Shown one piece after another: positions 41,822 through 51,788 of a stretch of 64,000 nt of DNA. The notes under the pieces are model-generated. The model made no database searches and had not been told where the DNA came from. It saw nothing but the letters and a program-made list of their open reading frames with translations. Numbering within the stretch: position 1 is the first letter of the stretch; every line of letters starts with the position of its first letter. The position numbers and the translations under genes were made by a program. The DNA is from Levilactobacillus fuyuanensis. GTDB taxonomy: Bacteria; Bacillota; Bacilli; Lactobacillales; Lactobacillaceae. The stretch is from the NCBI RefSeq assembly GCF_003946395.1, contig NZ_RHNZ01000012.1, forward strand, positions 27,782 to 91,781, read 5' to 3'.

Positions 41822-43180
41822 CTATTCTGCGGGGGTTAATTTGGCAGCTTGAGCTTGAGCAGCTTGCGCCACGATATTTAAGTAGTTGAATGGCCGGTCG
41901 AAGTTAGGCTGGAAGAGCATGTCGACCATGGCCAAGTCGTCAATCGTATTGTCGTTTTGGATACAAACGGACAGGGTGTTCGCTGACTGAGACACGTCAT
42001 ACTTGCTCATCAGGGCGCCACCGAGGATCCGCCGGGTGTCTGGGTCGTAGACCAGGGACATCAGCACAGGCGTCGTGGTCGGCATGAACTCTGGGCGGTA
42101 GTTATCTTTAACGATGACTTGTTCGGCGTTAATGTCCTGTTGTTGGGCGGCGGCTAGGGTCAGGCCAGTGGACACAATCGTCCGGCCGTAGAGTTGCAGG
42201 CCAGATGAGGATTGGGTGCCCATGTATTTTACAGTTGGCTTAATCAGGTTCTTACCGACCAGGATGCCTTGTCGCACGGCATTAGTTGCCAATGGAATGT
42301 AGGCGTTTTGGTGCGTTGGGTTGTAGTGCACGGCGGCACTGTCCCCAGCGGCGAAGATATCAGAATTTGAGGAACGCATGTAGTCATCGGTGATGATGGC
42401 ACCATTCTTGGCCATGTCAACCTTACCCTTGAGTAGGTCGGTGTTTGGCCGGAAACCAATACACAGGATGGCAAGATCTGTGTCATAGCTGCCTTGGTCG
42501 GTCTTAATGGTTAAGCGACCATCGGGGTTATCTTCAAAGCTTTCCACCGTTTCACCTAAAGCGAGTTGCACGTGATTATCACGATAGTCCTGTTCGATGA
42601 CGTCGGTGAACTCACTGTCGAAGTATTTGGGCATCACGCGATCCATGGCATCAATCAAGGTTACCTCGTGGCCAGTGGTAGAGTAGGCTTCGGCCAGTTC
42701 GGCGCCAATGTAACCGGCACCGATGACAGTGATGTGCTTGGCACTCTTGGCTTCTTCGATCAGCGTCTGAGCGTGGGCCCAGTTCTTGCAAAGCTTGACC
42801 TTGGCGTTGTCGATCCCTGGAATCTTGGGAACAATTGGCCAGGAGCCAGAGGTCATGACTAATTTATCGTAGTCCTGTGTTGTTTGTTCATGAGTGTTCA
42901 AGTCTTCAACCGTAACCGCTTTCTTTTCCGGGTCGATGTTGAGGACGTTGTGGTTCATTTGGACGTTAGCGCCCAGCCCGGCCAATTCCTTGGGACTGGA
43001 ATAGAAGAGACCTTGAGGATCGGCGACCTTACCACCGAGATATAAGGCGATTCCACAAGATAGGAAAGAGATGACATCATTGCGTTCGTAGACGGTTACC
43101 TCGGCATCGGGGTGTTCTGCTAAGATTTGTTTAATAGCGAAGGTACCGGCATGCGTACAACCAACAACTGTGACTTTCAT
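41822..43180 (-). CDS. nox: NADH oxidase (H2O-forming), FAD-dependent
   Basis: Cytosolic flavoenzyme that reduces O2 to water with NADH; it regenerates NAD+ and detoxifies oxygen. 452 residues. FAD-binding VVGCTHAGTFA at the N terminus, redox-active Cys42 in SFLSCGIALYLGG, NADH-binding ITVIGAGYIGAELAEAYS near residue 155, and DIFAAGDSAAV. The single active-site Cys fits the NADH oxidase/peroxidase/CoA-disulfide reductase group; the oxidase role is the usual one in lactobacilli. A promoter (TTGACA-16-TAAAAT on the minus strand) and an adjacent 8-2-8 palindrome suggest controlled expression. Confidence 0.9.
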   Translation of the reverse strand: MKVTVVGCTHAGTFAIKQILAEHPDAEVTVYERNDVISFLSCGIALYLGGKVADPQGLFYSSPKELAGLGANVQMNHNVLNIDPEKKAVTVEDLNTHEQTTQDYDKLVMTSGSWPIVPKIPGIDNAKVKLCKNWAHAQTLIEEAKSAKHITVIGAGYIGAELAEAYSTTGHEVTLIDAMDRVMPKYFDSEFTDVIEQDYRDNHVQLALGETVESFEDNPDGRLTIKTDQGSYDTDLAILCIGFRPNTDLLKGKVDMAKNGAIITDDYMRSSNSDIFAAGDSAAVHYNPTHQNAYIPLATNAVRQGILVGKNLIKPTVKYMGTQSSSGLQLYGRTIVSTGLTLAAAQQQDINAEQVIVKDNYRPEFMPTTTPVLMSLVYDPDTRRILGGALMSKYDVSQSANTLSVCIQNDNTIDDLAMVDMLFQPNFDRPFNYLNIVAQAAQAQAAKLTPAE

Positions 43181-43269
43181 AAACGTAGCCTCCCAGACAA
43201 ATTTTTAAATGGATTGAAAGATGATTCACAAACTATCTCAAAAAAATATAATCAATTGGTTACAACTTC

Positions 43270-43297
43270 ATTTTAAACAACCTAGCTAGAATGTCAA
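43270..43297 (-). promoter_or_regulatory. Promoter of nox
   Basis: Minus strand: TTGACA (43297-43292), 16-base spacer, TAAAAT (43275-43270). Confidence 0.72.
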
Positions 43298-43314
43298 CAC
43301 ATTTCTAAATGTGT
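43297..43314. promoter_or_regulatory. Operator-like palindrome upstream of nox
   Basis: ACACATTT-CT-AAATGTGT, a perfect 8-2-8 palindrome that touches the nox -35 box. The regulator is unknown. Confidence 0.5.
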
Positions 43315-43485
43315 AACTATTGGTGCTGTGAAAAATCTCAGGCGGCTAGTGTTCGGGGGAGATTAAGAGTAGACTATTTGGTGAAGCATTTCCGGCTTGA
43401 CGGTTGGGGCAAAAGAGGCTGGTGATAACCCGGTCCCAATGGCCTCATCCACATGCCGATAGTTATAGAAGGAGTGGTAGTTGTA

Positions 43486-44919
43486 ATGAAAGCAGCAAAA
43501 CATCTGACCGCCTGCACCACGGTGCTCGTCGGTAAAAAAGCAACGGTTGACGGGTCAACGATGATCGCCAGAAATGACGACACCTTTTTAGCCTTGACAC
43601 CCCAACGGTTCTACGTGCATCCCGCAGAAAAGAATCAGCCAAAACGGGCCTGGGTCTCCAATCAAAACGGGTTCACGGCGCCTATTCCTAGCGACGGTTA
43701 CCGTTACCTGGCAACGCCTAACGTTGAAACCGACAAGACTGGTGAATACGCCGAAAGTGGGATCAACTCGCAAAATGTTGCGATGAGTGCCACCGAAAGT
43801 GTTTACGGCAATCCTCAGGCCTTGGCCTTTGATCCCCTAGTGGCCAACGGATTAGCCGAGGATTCTCTGCAGACGATGGTTCTGCCTTACATCAACTCCG
43901 CTCGTGACGGGGTCCGTTACTTGGGGAAGATGATCAAGGAATACGGCTCACCTGAAGGTAATGGCGTGCTGTTCTCCGACAACGATGAAGTTTGGTATAT
44001 GGAAATCGTTACTGGTCACCACTGGGTCGCGCAACGGATTCCAGACGACGCTTATGCGGTAGCTGCCAACCAAGTCGCCATTCAACAAGTGACGTTTGAT
44101 GATCCCGACAACTTCATGTACTCCGAAGGTATTCAAGAATTTGTCACTGAAAATCACCTGAACCCCGACCAAGACGGCTGGAACTTCCGTCACATCTTTG
44201 GGACGAGCACCGAAAAGGATCGGCACTATAACACACCACGGGTTTGGTTCGGCCAACGTTGCCTGAACCCAGAAATCAAACAGAACCCACAATCCAGTGA
44301 CCTGCCATTTATCTGTCGGACCAGCCACAAGATCAGTGTGGAAGATGTCGAATACATTTTAAGCTCGCACTATAACGAAACGAAGTACGATCCATTAGGC
44401 CCCGGTGACGATGCCGATCGCCTGAAGTTCCGGCCAATTTCAATGAACCGGACGCAGAACTCCCACGTCTTACAACTGCGTAACGACGTGCCAAAGGAAA
44501 GTTCCGCTATTATGTGGGTCTGCTTCGGGGTTCCAGCCTTTAGTCCCTACGTGCCATTCTTTGCCAACGCAACCGATACCGATCCTTCGTACAGTAGCAC
44601 GCCCGTTCACTTGGACGACGTCAGTGCCTACTGGATGTACCGGAAGTTGTCGATGATCGTAGAATCCCACTACGTCGACTTTATCGAACAAGATACGGAT
44701 TACGTGACGGACGCTAAGGAAAGCTTGCGGACTCACGTAGATCAAGCACTGAAGGGTGCTAAGAACTTGTCTGGTGATGAACTGACCGCCTTCCTAACGA
44801 CGCAAAACCATCAAGTTACCGCTGATATGCGGAAGACAACAACGAAGTTCACGAACGACCTCATCGAAAAAGGTCTGACGCTATCTCGCCTGACGTTCAA
44901 CATGGATATTAATCTATAA
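43486..44919 (+). CDS. pepD: C69-family dipeptidase
   Basis: Cytosolic N-terminal-nucleophile dipeptidase of peptidase family C69 (PepD), releasing amino acids from dipeptides. 477 residues. The catalytic Cys is Cys10 in LTACTTVLVG, exposed by removal of the propeptide; GSTMIARNDD and MSATESVYGN follow, as in the family. ATG 43486 is chosen because AAGGAG lies upstream (11 bases) and the Cys position is then typical; a start at 43453 would add 11 hydrophobic residues. A terminator follows at 45043-45088. Confidence 0.9.
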   Translation: MKAAKHLTACTTVLVGKKATVDGSTMIARNDDTFLALTPQRFYVHPAEKNQPKRAWVSNQNGFTAPIPSDGYRYLATPNVETDKTGEYAESGINSQNVAMSATESVYGNPQALAFDPLVANGLAEDSLQTMVLPYINSARDGVRYLGKMIKEYGSPEGNGVLFSDNDEVWYMEIVTGHHWVAQRIPDDAYAVAANQVAIQQVTFDDPDNFMYSEGIQEFVTENHLNPDQDGWNFRHIFGTSTEKDRHYNTPRVWFGQRCLNPEIKQNPQSSDLPFICRTSHKISVEDVEYILSSHYNETKYDPLGPGDDADRLKFRPISMNRTQNSHVLQLRNDVPKESSAIMWVCFGVPAFSPYVPFFANATDTDPSYSSTPVHLDDVSAYWMYRKLSMIVESHYVDFIEQDTDYVTDAKESLRTHVDQALKGAKNLSGDELTAFLTTQNHQVTADMRKTTTKFTNDLIEKGLTLSRLTFNMDINL

Positions 44920-45042
44920 GAAACATTGATAATTTGTGGGTGAGCGGACAGGGGGTGTGTTAAGCACTGTCTCAAATGAGCCTACACTTATTACTAATGT
45001 AAAAATGACGAATCTTGTCGCATCAAATTGTAATTGTCACTA

Positions 45043-45088
45043 AAATAGCGTCCCCAGTCTGGCTAGGAAGTCAGTGGGGGCGCTATTT
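45043..45088. terminator. Terminator between pepD and the protease gene, bidirectional
   Basis: AAATAGCGTCCCC (45043-45055) with GGGGCGCTATTT (45077-45088), one bulge, flanked by A and T tracts. Confidence 0.82.
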
Positions 45089-45185
45089 GTCTGCATCGTA
45101 AGGTGACTTAACTAACGGGCGAAGTGTTGGCATTCCAGAGGATAGTTAGCTTAGGCCTTGACAGGGCAGTTGTAAACAGGTGGCA

Positions 45186-45893
45186 TTAACCTTTATCGTA
45201 AATAGCCCGGAGACTCTTCAGGTCGGCCGCCGCCAGCTGGGTACGCCCGTAATCAATTGGGGTCATGACGGAGGTCCTGTCCGAGCTGTGGTCGAGTCCC
45301 AGGGCATGGCCGAGTTCGTGGACGGCCACGGATCGTTTGAAGGACTGCGGGTAGGTGGCATTGAGCTTGGCGGTGGCCGTGTTGGTGGTCAGGATGCCTT
45401 GCCAGCTGATGCGCTGGGTGATCTGTGGGCCCCCATGCCCCAACTCGATCGTATTCTTTTTGCCGGTTTCCTTGTGACGGTAAATGCCAAATGTAATCCG
45501 ATTGGTCTTGGTTGATCCGGGACCCTCGGTCAGTTGGACAATGCCGGGTTGATTATAGATTTTAACCGCCTCGGCGAAGACGGCCCGAGCCTTGGCTGGG
45601 GTGCCCGTCGCGTAGTGGTAATAATACTTTTGCTGGAGGAGTAGCCCCTGTACCGTACTTTCCACTGGGGTGTCGTCTGCACCGGTCTTAGTGGTCGCGT
45701 CCTTAGGATTGCGGAGAATATAGCCACTGGTCTGGTAGTTATCAGCCTTGCGTGGTGTCGTCTGGTGAGTGAAGAGGCCCGTGATGGCTGTTTGGTAGTA
45801 GGTGAATTGTGTGGAGAGGGCCTGCCAATTGCTGAGGATAAAGAGGCCAATTGCCAGGAGGGTCACGATGAGCAGGCGTCTGAGTAATTTCAC
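45186..45893 (-). CDS. Matrixin-family zinc metalloprotease (exported)
   Basis: 235 residues. An N-terminal membrane segment (LLIVTLLAIGLFIL, residues about 7-22) works as a signal anchor. The catalytic motif HELGHALGLDHSS near the C terminus is the metzincin HExxHxxGxxH, followed by the Met-turn SVMTPIDYG. Such proteins are widespread in lactobacilli; the substrate is unknown. The GTG start at 45893 has AAAGGA 9 bases upstream; an ATG eleven codons earlier would precede the ribosome binding site and is rejected. Confidence 0.85.
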   Translation of the reverse strand: MKLLRRLLIVTLLAIGLFILSNWQALSTQFTYYQTAITGLFTHQTTPRKADNYQTSGYILRNPKDATTKTGADDTPVESTVQGLLLQQKYYYHYATGTPAKARAVFAEAVKIYNQPGIVQLTEGPGSTKTNRITFGIYRHKETGKKNTIELGHGGPQITQRISWQGILTTNTATAKLNATYPQSFKRSVAVHELGHALGLDHSSDRTSVMTPIDYGRTQLAAADLKSLRAIYDKG

Positions 45894-46220
45894 ACCAATG
45901 CTTCCTTTCTGCGCGGCTCCATTCACGGCAGCCGGTAGTGATTAGTTTGATTCTAGGGTATCTGGTTCAGCATGGCAACTAGGACGCCTTATAAATTTAG
46001 GGGCGTGATGGTTATTGCTGTAAAAATTATAAAAATTGTAAAGCGGCGGGTTCGGCTCGCATAGACGACATGTTTAGCACATAATCAGTCATACCGTAAA
46101 TAGAAAACGCAATGTTCTATTTTTCTTCACAATTCTCCCGTAGTCTAGCCAAACTTTTACGGTTTAATAAGAGTATAGTAATCGAAACGATAAATTATTT
46201 ATTCAACGGAGGCGCAACTT
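45894..46220. other. Region between the protease and P-type ATPase genes
   Basis: No gene. A terminator-like hairpin AAATAGAA (46098-46105) with TTCTATTT (46115-46122) is followed by TTCTTC. A TATAGT near 46173 may be the -10 of the ATPase gene, but no -35 is clear. Confidence 0.4.
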
Positions 46221-48830
46221 ATGAAAAGAGAAGAGATGACGACATTAGATTTAACGCCCCAACAAGGGCTGACTGCCCAGGAGGCACAGACACGCCAACA
46301 AGAGTTTGGCAGTAACCAGTTAGTGGCGGCTAAGAAGGCCAGTATCTGGCGTCAAATTGGGCACCATTTAGCGGACGTATCTTCACTCGTGCTATTATTT
46401 GCCGTGGCCTTGGCCAGTTATATGGCACTTTTCCAGGGTGGTGGTTGGACGAAATCCATCGTGATCGGGTCAATCCTGGTGATCAACGTGATTATCGGGA
46501 TGTATCAGGAAGCCTCGGCCGAGAAGGCACTGGCGGCTCTGCAATCGATGAGTCTGCCCACGACGACCGTGCGACGGGGAAATATTGCCCAGACGATTGA
46601 CGCCAAGGATGTGGTCCCGGGTGACCTGGTCTTGCTGAAGGCCGGTGACCAAGTCCCAGCCGATGGAGTGGTCCTGTCCAGTACCAATTTGGCCGTGGAC
46701 GAAGCTGTCCTGACCGGTGAAAGTGTGCCGGTCGACAAGCTGGCGTTACACAAGCCAGACAGCGTCAAGGATAACCAACAAGTCTTTTCCGGTACTGCGG
46801 TGACGGCTGGCACGGCGGTCATTCAGGTCGTGACGACTGGGATGGCCACGGAGCTGGGACAGATTGCCGGGCTCCTGAACAAGACGAAGAAGCGGGCTAC
46901 GCCGCTGCAAGGCCGGTTGAACCGCCTTTCCGGTTGGCTGACGACCTTCGCCGTCATGGGTGGGATGGCCATCTTTGCCCTGAGTATTTGGATGCAGAAC
47001 CAGGGGTTAGCCGACAGCCTCATGATCGGGATCTCCCTGGCAGTGGCGGCGGTTCCCGAAACTTTACCGATCATCGTGACAATCAGTCTTGCACACGGTG
47101 TGAAGCGGATGGCCAAACGTAATGCCATCATGCGGCGGGTCAACGCGGTTGAAACGATCGGTGGGGTCGACGTGATTGCTTCCGACAAGACGGGGACGCT
47201 GACGCAGAATCAGATGACGATCACACGCTACTGGACGCCGGGTGCCAATGCGGCCGCTGCGGCTACGGAAATGACGCACGCCGGCAAGGACCTCATGCGT
47301 TACCTGGGGTTAGCGACGAATGCCGAGATTCAAACGGTTAATGGCGAGGAAGAAACGGTGGGCGATCCCACTGAATTAGCAATCGTGCGCTGGTTGGCTA
47401 AGAATGACGCCAGCCGAAAGGGTTTTGAAGCAACGGCGCCGCGGTTAGCCGAGGATCCCTTTGACTCAACGAAGAAGACGATGGCCACGCTCCATCAGTT
47501 GAAAGACGGTCGGCGATTAGTCGTCGTCAAGGGCGCCTTTGACCGCTTGCCGGTCGACTGGCAGCCAGCGGAATTTGCCCAAGCCAAGCGAGTTCACGAT
47601 GACTTCGGTCAGAATGCCTTACGGGTTCTGGCGGTCGGCTACAAGGTCGTCCCAGCTGGGGACACCATCAACTGGGCTGACCTGACACAGCACCTGACGT
47701 TTGCTGGTATCGTGGGGATGATCGATCCGCCACGGCCAGAGGTGATCACGGCGATTCGGGAGGCGAAGGCCGCCGGCATCAAGCCAATCATGATTACTGG
47801 AGACCACATGGTGACGGCTGAGGCTATCGCTAAAGAAATTGATTTATTATCACCGGGGCAACTGGTGATGTCCGGGGATGAACTCCGGACGCTGACGGAT
47901 GCCGAGCTCGAGGCACAGATCAAAAACATTGCGGTCTATGCGCGAGTATCCCCGACCGATAAGATTCGGATCGTTCAGGCTTGGCAGAAGACTGGTGCCA
48001 CGGTGGCCATGACTGGAGATGGCGTGAATGATGCTCCGGCGTTGAAAGCCGCCGACGTGGGTATCGCCATGGGCATCACTGGAACGGAAGTGTCCAAGAG
48101 TGCTGCGGATATGGTTTTGACGGATGACAACTTTGCCACAATCATCTCAGCAGTACGGGAAGGGCGGACGGTCTACCAAAATATCCTCAAGGCCGTGGAA
48201 TTCCTGGTGGGGGTCAACTTCGCCCAGATTTTCCTGATGGTTGGCTCGGTCCTGATGGGGTGGGGCGCGCCACTTCTGGCCGAACAGCTTCTGCTGATCA
48301 ACGTCCTAGCCGATGGGATTCCTGGCTTCTACCTGAGCCGGGAGCCTGGCGAAAAGGCAGCGATGCAACAACCGCCAGTGGCCAACGACGAAAGTCTCTT
48401 CGCTCGGGGCTTAGGTGGTCGCCTCGCCACTCGGGCCGTGACGTTTACGTTTCTGACGCTGGGGGCTTACGGACTGGGGCGCTTCGTCCTGGCGGCTAAC
48501 CAGCCAGCGGTCGGGATGACGATAACCTTCCTGATTCTGGCGATTGGTTCTATGATTGATATCTACGCCATCAAGGATCGTCAACCGTTGACGTGGGCGA
48601 GTCTGAAACGGAACCCAGGGCTTAACCGGGCGCTATTGGTCACGATTAGTTTGCTGATTGTGGTGGCAGTGGTTCCGGGCCTCCAAGGAATCTTCGGACT
48701 CGTGGCACTGCCAGTCGGTGGCTGGGTACTCGTGGCCGTTGGCGTCTTCATTCCAACACTTGTCTTGGAAATCAAGAAGCGTTGGGGTCAGCGGTCCCAA
48801 TCATGGGGCAACCAGCTTGCTGAAGACTAA
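46221..48830 (+). CDS. Cation-transporting P-type ATPase (P2, calcium-type)
   Basis: Membrane pump of 869 residues. N-terminal cation-ATPase domain, TGES loop in DEAVLTGESVPVDK, helix 4 AAVPETLPIIVTI (PExxP variant with Glu), phosphorylation Asp322 in SDKTGTLTQNQ, nucleotide-domain KGAFDRLP, and the hinge MTGDGVNDAPALKAADVG. The C-terminal membrane bundle is complete. The P2 class moves Ca2+, Mn2+ or Na+/K+; helix 4 Glu suggests Ca2+ or Mn2+, but the ion is not proven. ATG with GGAGG 9 bases upstream. Confidence 0.9.
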   Translation: MKREEMTTLDLTPQQGLTAQEAQTRQQEFGSNQLVAAKKASIWRQIGHHLADVSSLVLLFAVALASYMALFQGGGWTKSIVIGSILVINVIIGMYQEASAEKALAALQSMSLPTTTVRRGNIAQTIDAKDVVPGDLVLLKAGDQVPADGVVLSSTNLAVDEAVLTGESVPVDKLALHKPDSVKDNQQVFSGTAVTAGTAVIQVVTTGMATELGQIAGLLNKTKKRATPLQGRLNRLSGWLTTFAVMGGMAIFALSIWMQNQGLADSLMIGISLAVAAVPETLPIIVTISLAHGVKRMAKRNAIMRRVNAVETIGGVDVIASDKTGTLTQNQMTITRYWTPGANAAAAATEMTHAGKDLMRYLGLATNAEIQTVNGEEETVGDPTELAIVRWLAKNDASRKGFEATAPRLAEDPFDSTKKTMATLHQLKDGRRLVVVKGAFDRLPVDWQPAEFAQAKRVHDDFGQNALRVLAVGYKVVPAGDTINWADLTQHLTFAGIVGMIDPPRPEVITAIREAKAAGIKPIMITGDHMVTAEAIAKEIDLLSPGQLVMSGDELRTLTDAELEAQIKNIAVYARVSPTDKIRIVQAWQKTGATVAMTGDGVNDAPALKAADVGIAMGITGTEVSKSAADMVLTDDNFATIISAVREGRTVYQNILKAVEFLVGVNFAQIFLMVGSVLMGWGAPLLAEQLLLINVLADGIPGFYLSREPGEKAAMQQPPVANDESLFARGLGGRLATRAVTFTFLTLGAYGLGRFVLAANQPAVGMTITFLILAIGSMIDIYAIKDRQPLTWASLKRNPGLNRALLVTISLLIVVAVVPGLQGIFGLVALPVGGWVLVAVGVFIPTLVLEIKKRWGQRSQSWGNQLAED

Positions 48831-48974
48831 GCATCAGTTAAAAAAATAGCGGTGGTCCACCATGGACAGATAGATTTCGGTTGTGTCCTGACCTGATTTG
48901 TGCTAATCTGACAACAGTTGCATAAACCAAAAAACATTGAAACGGACAATACCAGATTGGTCCCCGGTGCCTAG

Positions 48975-49192
48975 CGAACTAAGGATAGTGAGAGCTTAGT
49001 TGATCGCCCAGTCTGGTTAACCCCGATTTCGTTGCAGGCTGAATCAAGAGTAGGCCGCGCCGTGCCCGCCACGTTATCAAGCGGAACGTATGTTAGTACG
49101 TTGTTTAAAGTTGGTTTTGAGTTAAAAACAATTTGGGTGGTACCGCGGAAAGATCTTTCGTCCCTAGTGATAGGGATGATGGATCTTTTTTT
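48975..49192 (+). promoter_or_regulatory. T-box riboswitch of asnS
   Basis: The T-box sequence GGGTGGTACCGCGG is at 49135-49148, directly followed by the terminator AAAGATC (49149-49155) / GATCTTT (49182-49188) with inner TCCCT/AGGGA and a T run. Upstream hairpins: TTGAT with ATCAA and CAGTCTG (49009-49015) with CAGGCTG (49035-49041), then AACGTA (49085-49090) with TACGTT (49097-49102), and the conserved AAGAGTAG at 49046-49053. The leader senses uncharged tRNA-Asn by inference from asnS. An AAC (49019-49021) lies in the first hairpin loop and could be the specifier, but I cannot fix it. Confidence 0.85.
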
Positions 49193-49217
49193 ATGGGTAC
49201 GACAGAAGGAGAATATG

Positions 49218-50609
49218 ATGACAGAAATTTTGGTTAAAGATTTATTTAGTGACCGGCACTTTGCCGAAGATGAACAAGTTGTTCTGCATGGTTGGGTAAA
49301 GACGGTGCGGGGGTCCAAGCGTGTGGGCTTTATCGAATTGAACGATGGCTCTTGCTTGAAGCACGCACAAATCGTCATGAAGAGTGACCTGGAGAACTAC
49401 GCCGAAATGACGAAGTTGCCACTGAGCTCTACGATCAAGGTTGTGGGGACGGTCGTTTACACGCCAGACGCCAAGCAACCTTTCGAAGTTCATGCCGAAG
49501 AAGTTGTGCTTGAAGGGGCTTCCGATAACGATTACCCGCTGCAAAAGAAGAAGCACTCCTATGAATACTTGCGGACAATGGCCCACTTACGGCCACGGAC
49601 CAACACGTTCTACGCGGTCTTTAAGATCCGTTCACTGACAGCCTTCGCAGTTCACCAATACCTGCAGGAAAATGACTTCACCTACGTCAACACGCCAATC
49701 ATTACCAGTAGTGATAGCGAAGGGGCCGGGGAAATGTTCCGGGTTACCACGCTAGACATGGACAACTTACCTAAGACTGATGACGGCAAGGTTGATGACA
49801 GCCAAGACTTCTTCAAGAAAGAAACCAACTTGACGGTCAGTGGCCAACTTCCCGTGGAAGCTTTTGCATTGGCTTTGCGGAACGTGTACACGTTTGGCCC
49901 AACTTTCCGGGCAGAAAACTCGCACACGCCTCGGCACGCCTCAGAATTCTGGATGATCGAACCAGAAATGGCCTTTGCCGACCTGCAAGACGTCATCAAC
50001 GAATCCGAAAGTCTCCTGAAGCACGTGGTCAAGTATCTCTTGGAACATGCCAAGGATGAATTGGAATTCTTGAACAACGCTGTGGATGAGGATCTGTTGA
50101 ATCGTCTGCACCAGACCATCGATGAAAAGTTTGCGCAGATTACCTACACGCAAGCCATTGAAGAGTTGGAAAAGGCGCCAGTTAAGTTCGACGTTCCCGT
50201 ATACTGGGGACTTGACTTGCAGGCTGAACATGAACGTTACCTGTGCGAACAGGTCTACAAGCGCCCAACCTTCTTAACTGACTACCCACGCGAGATCAAG
50301 GCCTTTTACATGCGTGATAACGATGACGGCAAGACCGTTGCCGCCGCCGACTTATTGGTTCCCCGCATTGGTGAACTGATCGGTGGTAGCCAACGTGAAG
50401 AACGTGAAGCTGAAATGGCTAAGAAGATTAAAGATAACCACTTACCACAAGAAGAATACCAATGGTACTTGGACCTGCGTAAGTACGGTGAAACCAAGCA
50501 CTCCGGTTACGGGATTGGGTTCGAACGGTTACTGATGTACGTGACGGGAATGGAAAACATCCGCGACGTGATCCCTTACCCACGGACCCCAGGTAACGCT
50601 GAGTTCTAA
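49218..50609 (+). CDS. asnS: Asparaginyl-tRNA synthetase
   Basis: Class II aminoacyl-tRNA synthetase, charging tRNA-Asn; cytosolic dimer. About 463 residues. N-terminal OB-fold anticodon domain ([25 protein letters not shown]), motif 2 [24 protein letters not shown], and motif 3 [31 protein letters not shown]. The AsnRS versus AspRS choice rests on the [16 protein letters not shown] pattern and on the [11 protein letters not shown] ending. The start is ATG 49218 (ATG 49215 also possible); AAGGAG is at 49207-49212. Upstream T-box control. Confidence 0.95.
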   Translation: MTEILVKDLFSDRHFAEDEQVVLHGWVKTVRGSKRVGFIELNDGSCLKHAQIVMKSDLENYAEMTKLPLSSTIKVVGTVVYTPDAKQPFEVHAEEVVLEGASDNDYPLQKKKHSYEYLRTMAHLRPRTNTFYAVFKIRSLTAFAVHQYLQENDFTYVNTPIITSSDSEGAGEMFRVTTLDMDNLPKTDDGKVDDSQDFFKKETNLTVSGQLPVEAFALALRNVYTFGPTFRAENSHTPRHASEFWMIEPEMAFADLQDVINESESLLKHVVKYLLEHAKDELEFLNNAVDEDLLNRLHQTIDEKFAQITYTQAIEELEKAPVKFDVPVYWGLDLQAEHERYLCEQVYKRPTFLTDYPREIKAFYMRDNDDGKTVAAADLLVPRIGELIGGSQREEREAEMAKKIKDNHLPQEEYQWYLDLRKYGETKHSGYGIGFERLLMYVTGMENIRDVIPYPRTPGNAEF

Positions 50610-50631
50610 TTATGTTAATGTGATGATTAAA

Positions 50632-50677
50632 AAAGGTGTCCCCGCAAATCTTTCAAAAGATTTGCGGGGACACCTTT
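50632..50677. terminator. Bidirectional terminator between asnS and the MucBP-like gene
   Basis: Perfect 20-bp stem: positions 50632-50651 pair with 50658-50677, loop TTCAAA. A and T tracts on both sides serve convergent genes. Confidence 0.92.
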
Positions 50678-50687
50678 ATTTTTAGCG

Positions 50688-51788
50688 TTAAATGGTTTCA
50701 GTAGGGACTAAGCGCACGTACTGTGCGTTGATGTAAGCTTCCGGTCCAATTTGATACCAGACCAATTGCTGATCATCGATGACGCGACCCCGGATATCCA
50801 GTGGCTCGCCGTGATCGAGTTGCCCGGCGGTTTCACCATAGGGTTCCGTGTAGATGGAGACCGCGGCGCCGGGGACGTAATCGACCGAGCCAATTCGAGC
50901 GAACGCTTCGGGATGCCAGTCGCGCTTTTGTGCTAAAGCAGGATGGGCTAGCTGATGGTCACGACGAGTGGTTTCAGTCGCGCTCAGCCATTGATTACCA
51001 CCAAGGTTGTACCAGATCGAGCCATCCGTCAGCGTGATGATCATGAACAGTCGCCAGAGTGAGTCAGCGGGGAATTGATAGCCATAGGCCGCTCCCTTTG
51101 GTCCGTCGTAGACCAGATGGTCCGCCTGAAGGAAGACGTACTGGTGAACGCGCTGGACCGTCTCCCAGCTGTCCCGTCGATAGAAGTACACGACACGTTG
51201 GGCATGCGCGGAGAACTTCCCGCGTTGTGGACCCTGTGCTTGGAAGATGTGATAATCGCTGACAACTGGTGGCGTTAGGGTATAGTTCGCAGAAAGGGCG
51301 CCCCGATGAATCTGAGGGAGCTCCAACAGCCGTCCAGAGTCGAAATCGACTAGGTAGGCAATAATGGGTTTACCTAGTAGTCGGCGATAGATAGCGGTCG
51401 TCAAGCCGTATTCGCTGATGAAGTCCTGTGTAAAGCCGTGAATCCGTGAGAGGGCATAGCCCGGAATCACTGGGAATCGGCAGTGGACGGGGTGATTAAG
51501 TGTGCCCGTCAAAATCAGGGCCGGTTGGAGGGGATGATTGTGTTCATCCACCAAGCGAATCACGAGCGTTGCCGTTGGTTCGGGTTGTGGTTGCTGAACC
51601 GGTTGTTTTAAGGTGATGGTCTGGTCGGTCAGAACAGGCGGCGTCACAGCCGGTTGGCTGGGCACAATGGGTTGTTCTGCAGGAGCCGGGATTGGTTGAC
51701 GGCGGCGTCGCGGAGCCACCGGCTGCGGAATGTTTTCGCGTCGGGGTTTCGGTTCAATTACACGTCGTAACCAGTCAAAAAATGCCAT
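50688..51788 (-). CDS. MucBP-like repeat protein without a signal peptide
   Basis: 366 residues. The N terminus (MAFFDWLRRVIEPKPRREN) is basic and not a signal peptide. Residues about 20-70 are a Pro/Gln/Arg-rich linker. Then come two MucBP-like units (LVIRLVDEHNHPLQPALILTG ... and GALSANYTLTPP ... ending VVYFYRRDSW), and a C-terminal SH3-like module (about 300-366, GAAVSIYTEPYGE ... YQIGPEAYINAQYVRL). MucBP domains usually occur in large anchored surface proteins; here no anchor or export signal is visible. ATG 51788 has GGAGGTGA 7 bases upstream. Function unknown. Confidence 0.7.
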   Translation of the reverse strand: MAFFDWLRRVIEPKPRRENIPQPVAPRRRRQPIPAPAEQPIVPSQPAVTPPVLTDQTITLKQPVQQPQPEPTATLVIRLVDEHNHPLQPALILTGTLNHPVHCRFPVIPGYALSRIHGFTQDFISEYGLTTAIYRRLLGKPIIAYLVDFDSGRLLELPQIHRGALSANYTLTPPVVSDYHIFQAQGPQRGKFSAHAQRVVYFYRRDSWETVQRVHQYVFLQADHLVYDGPKGAAYGYQFPADSLWRLFMIITLTDGSIWYNLGGNQWLSATETTRRDHQLAHPALAQKRDWHPEAFARIGSVDYVPGAAVSIYTEPYGETAGQLDHGEPLDIRGRVIDDQQLVWYQIGPEAYINAQYVRLVPTETI

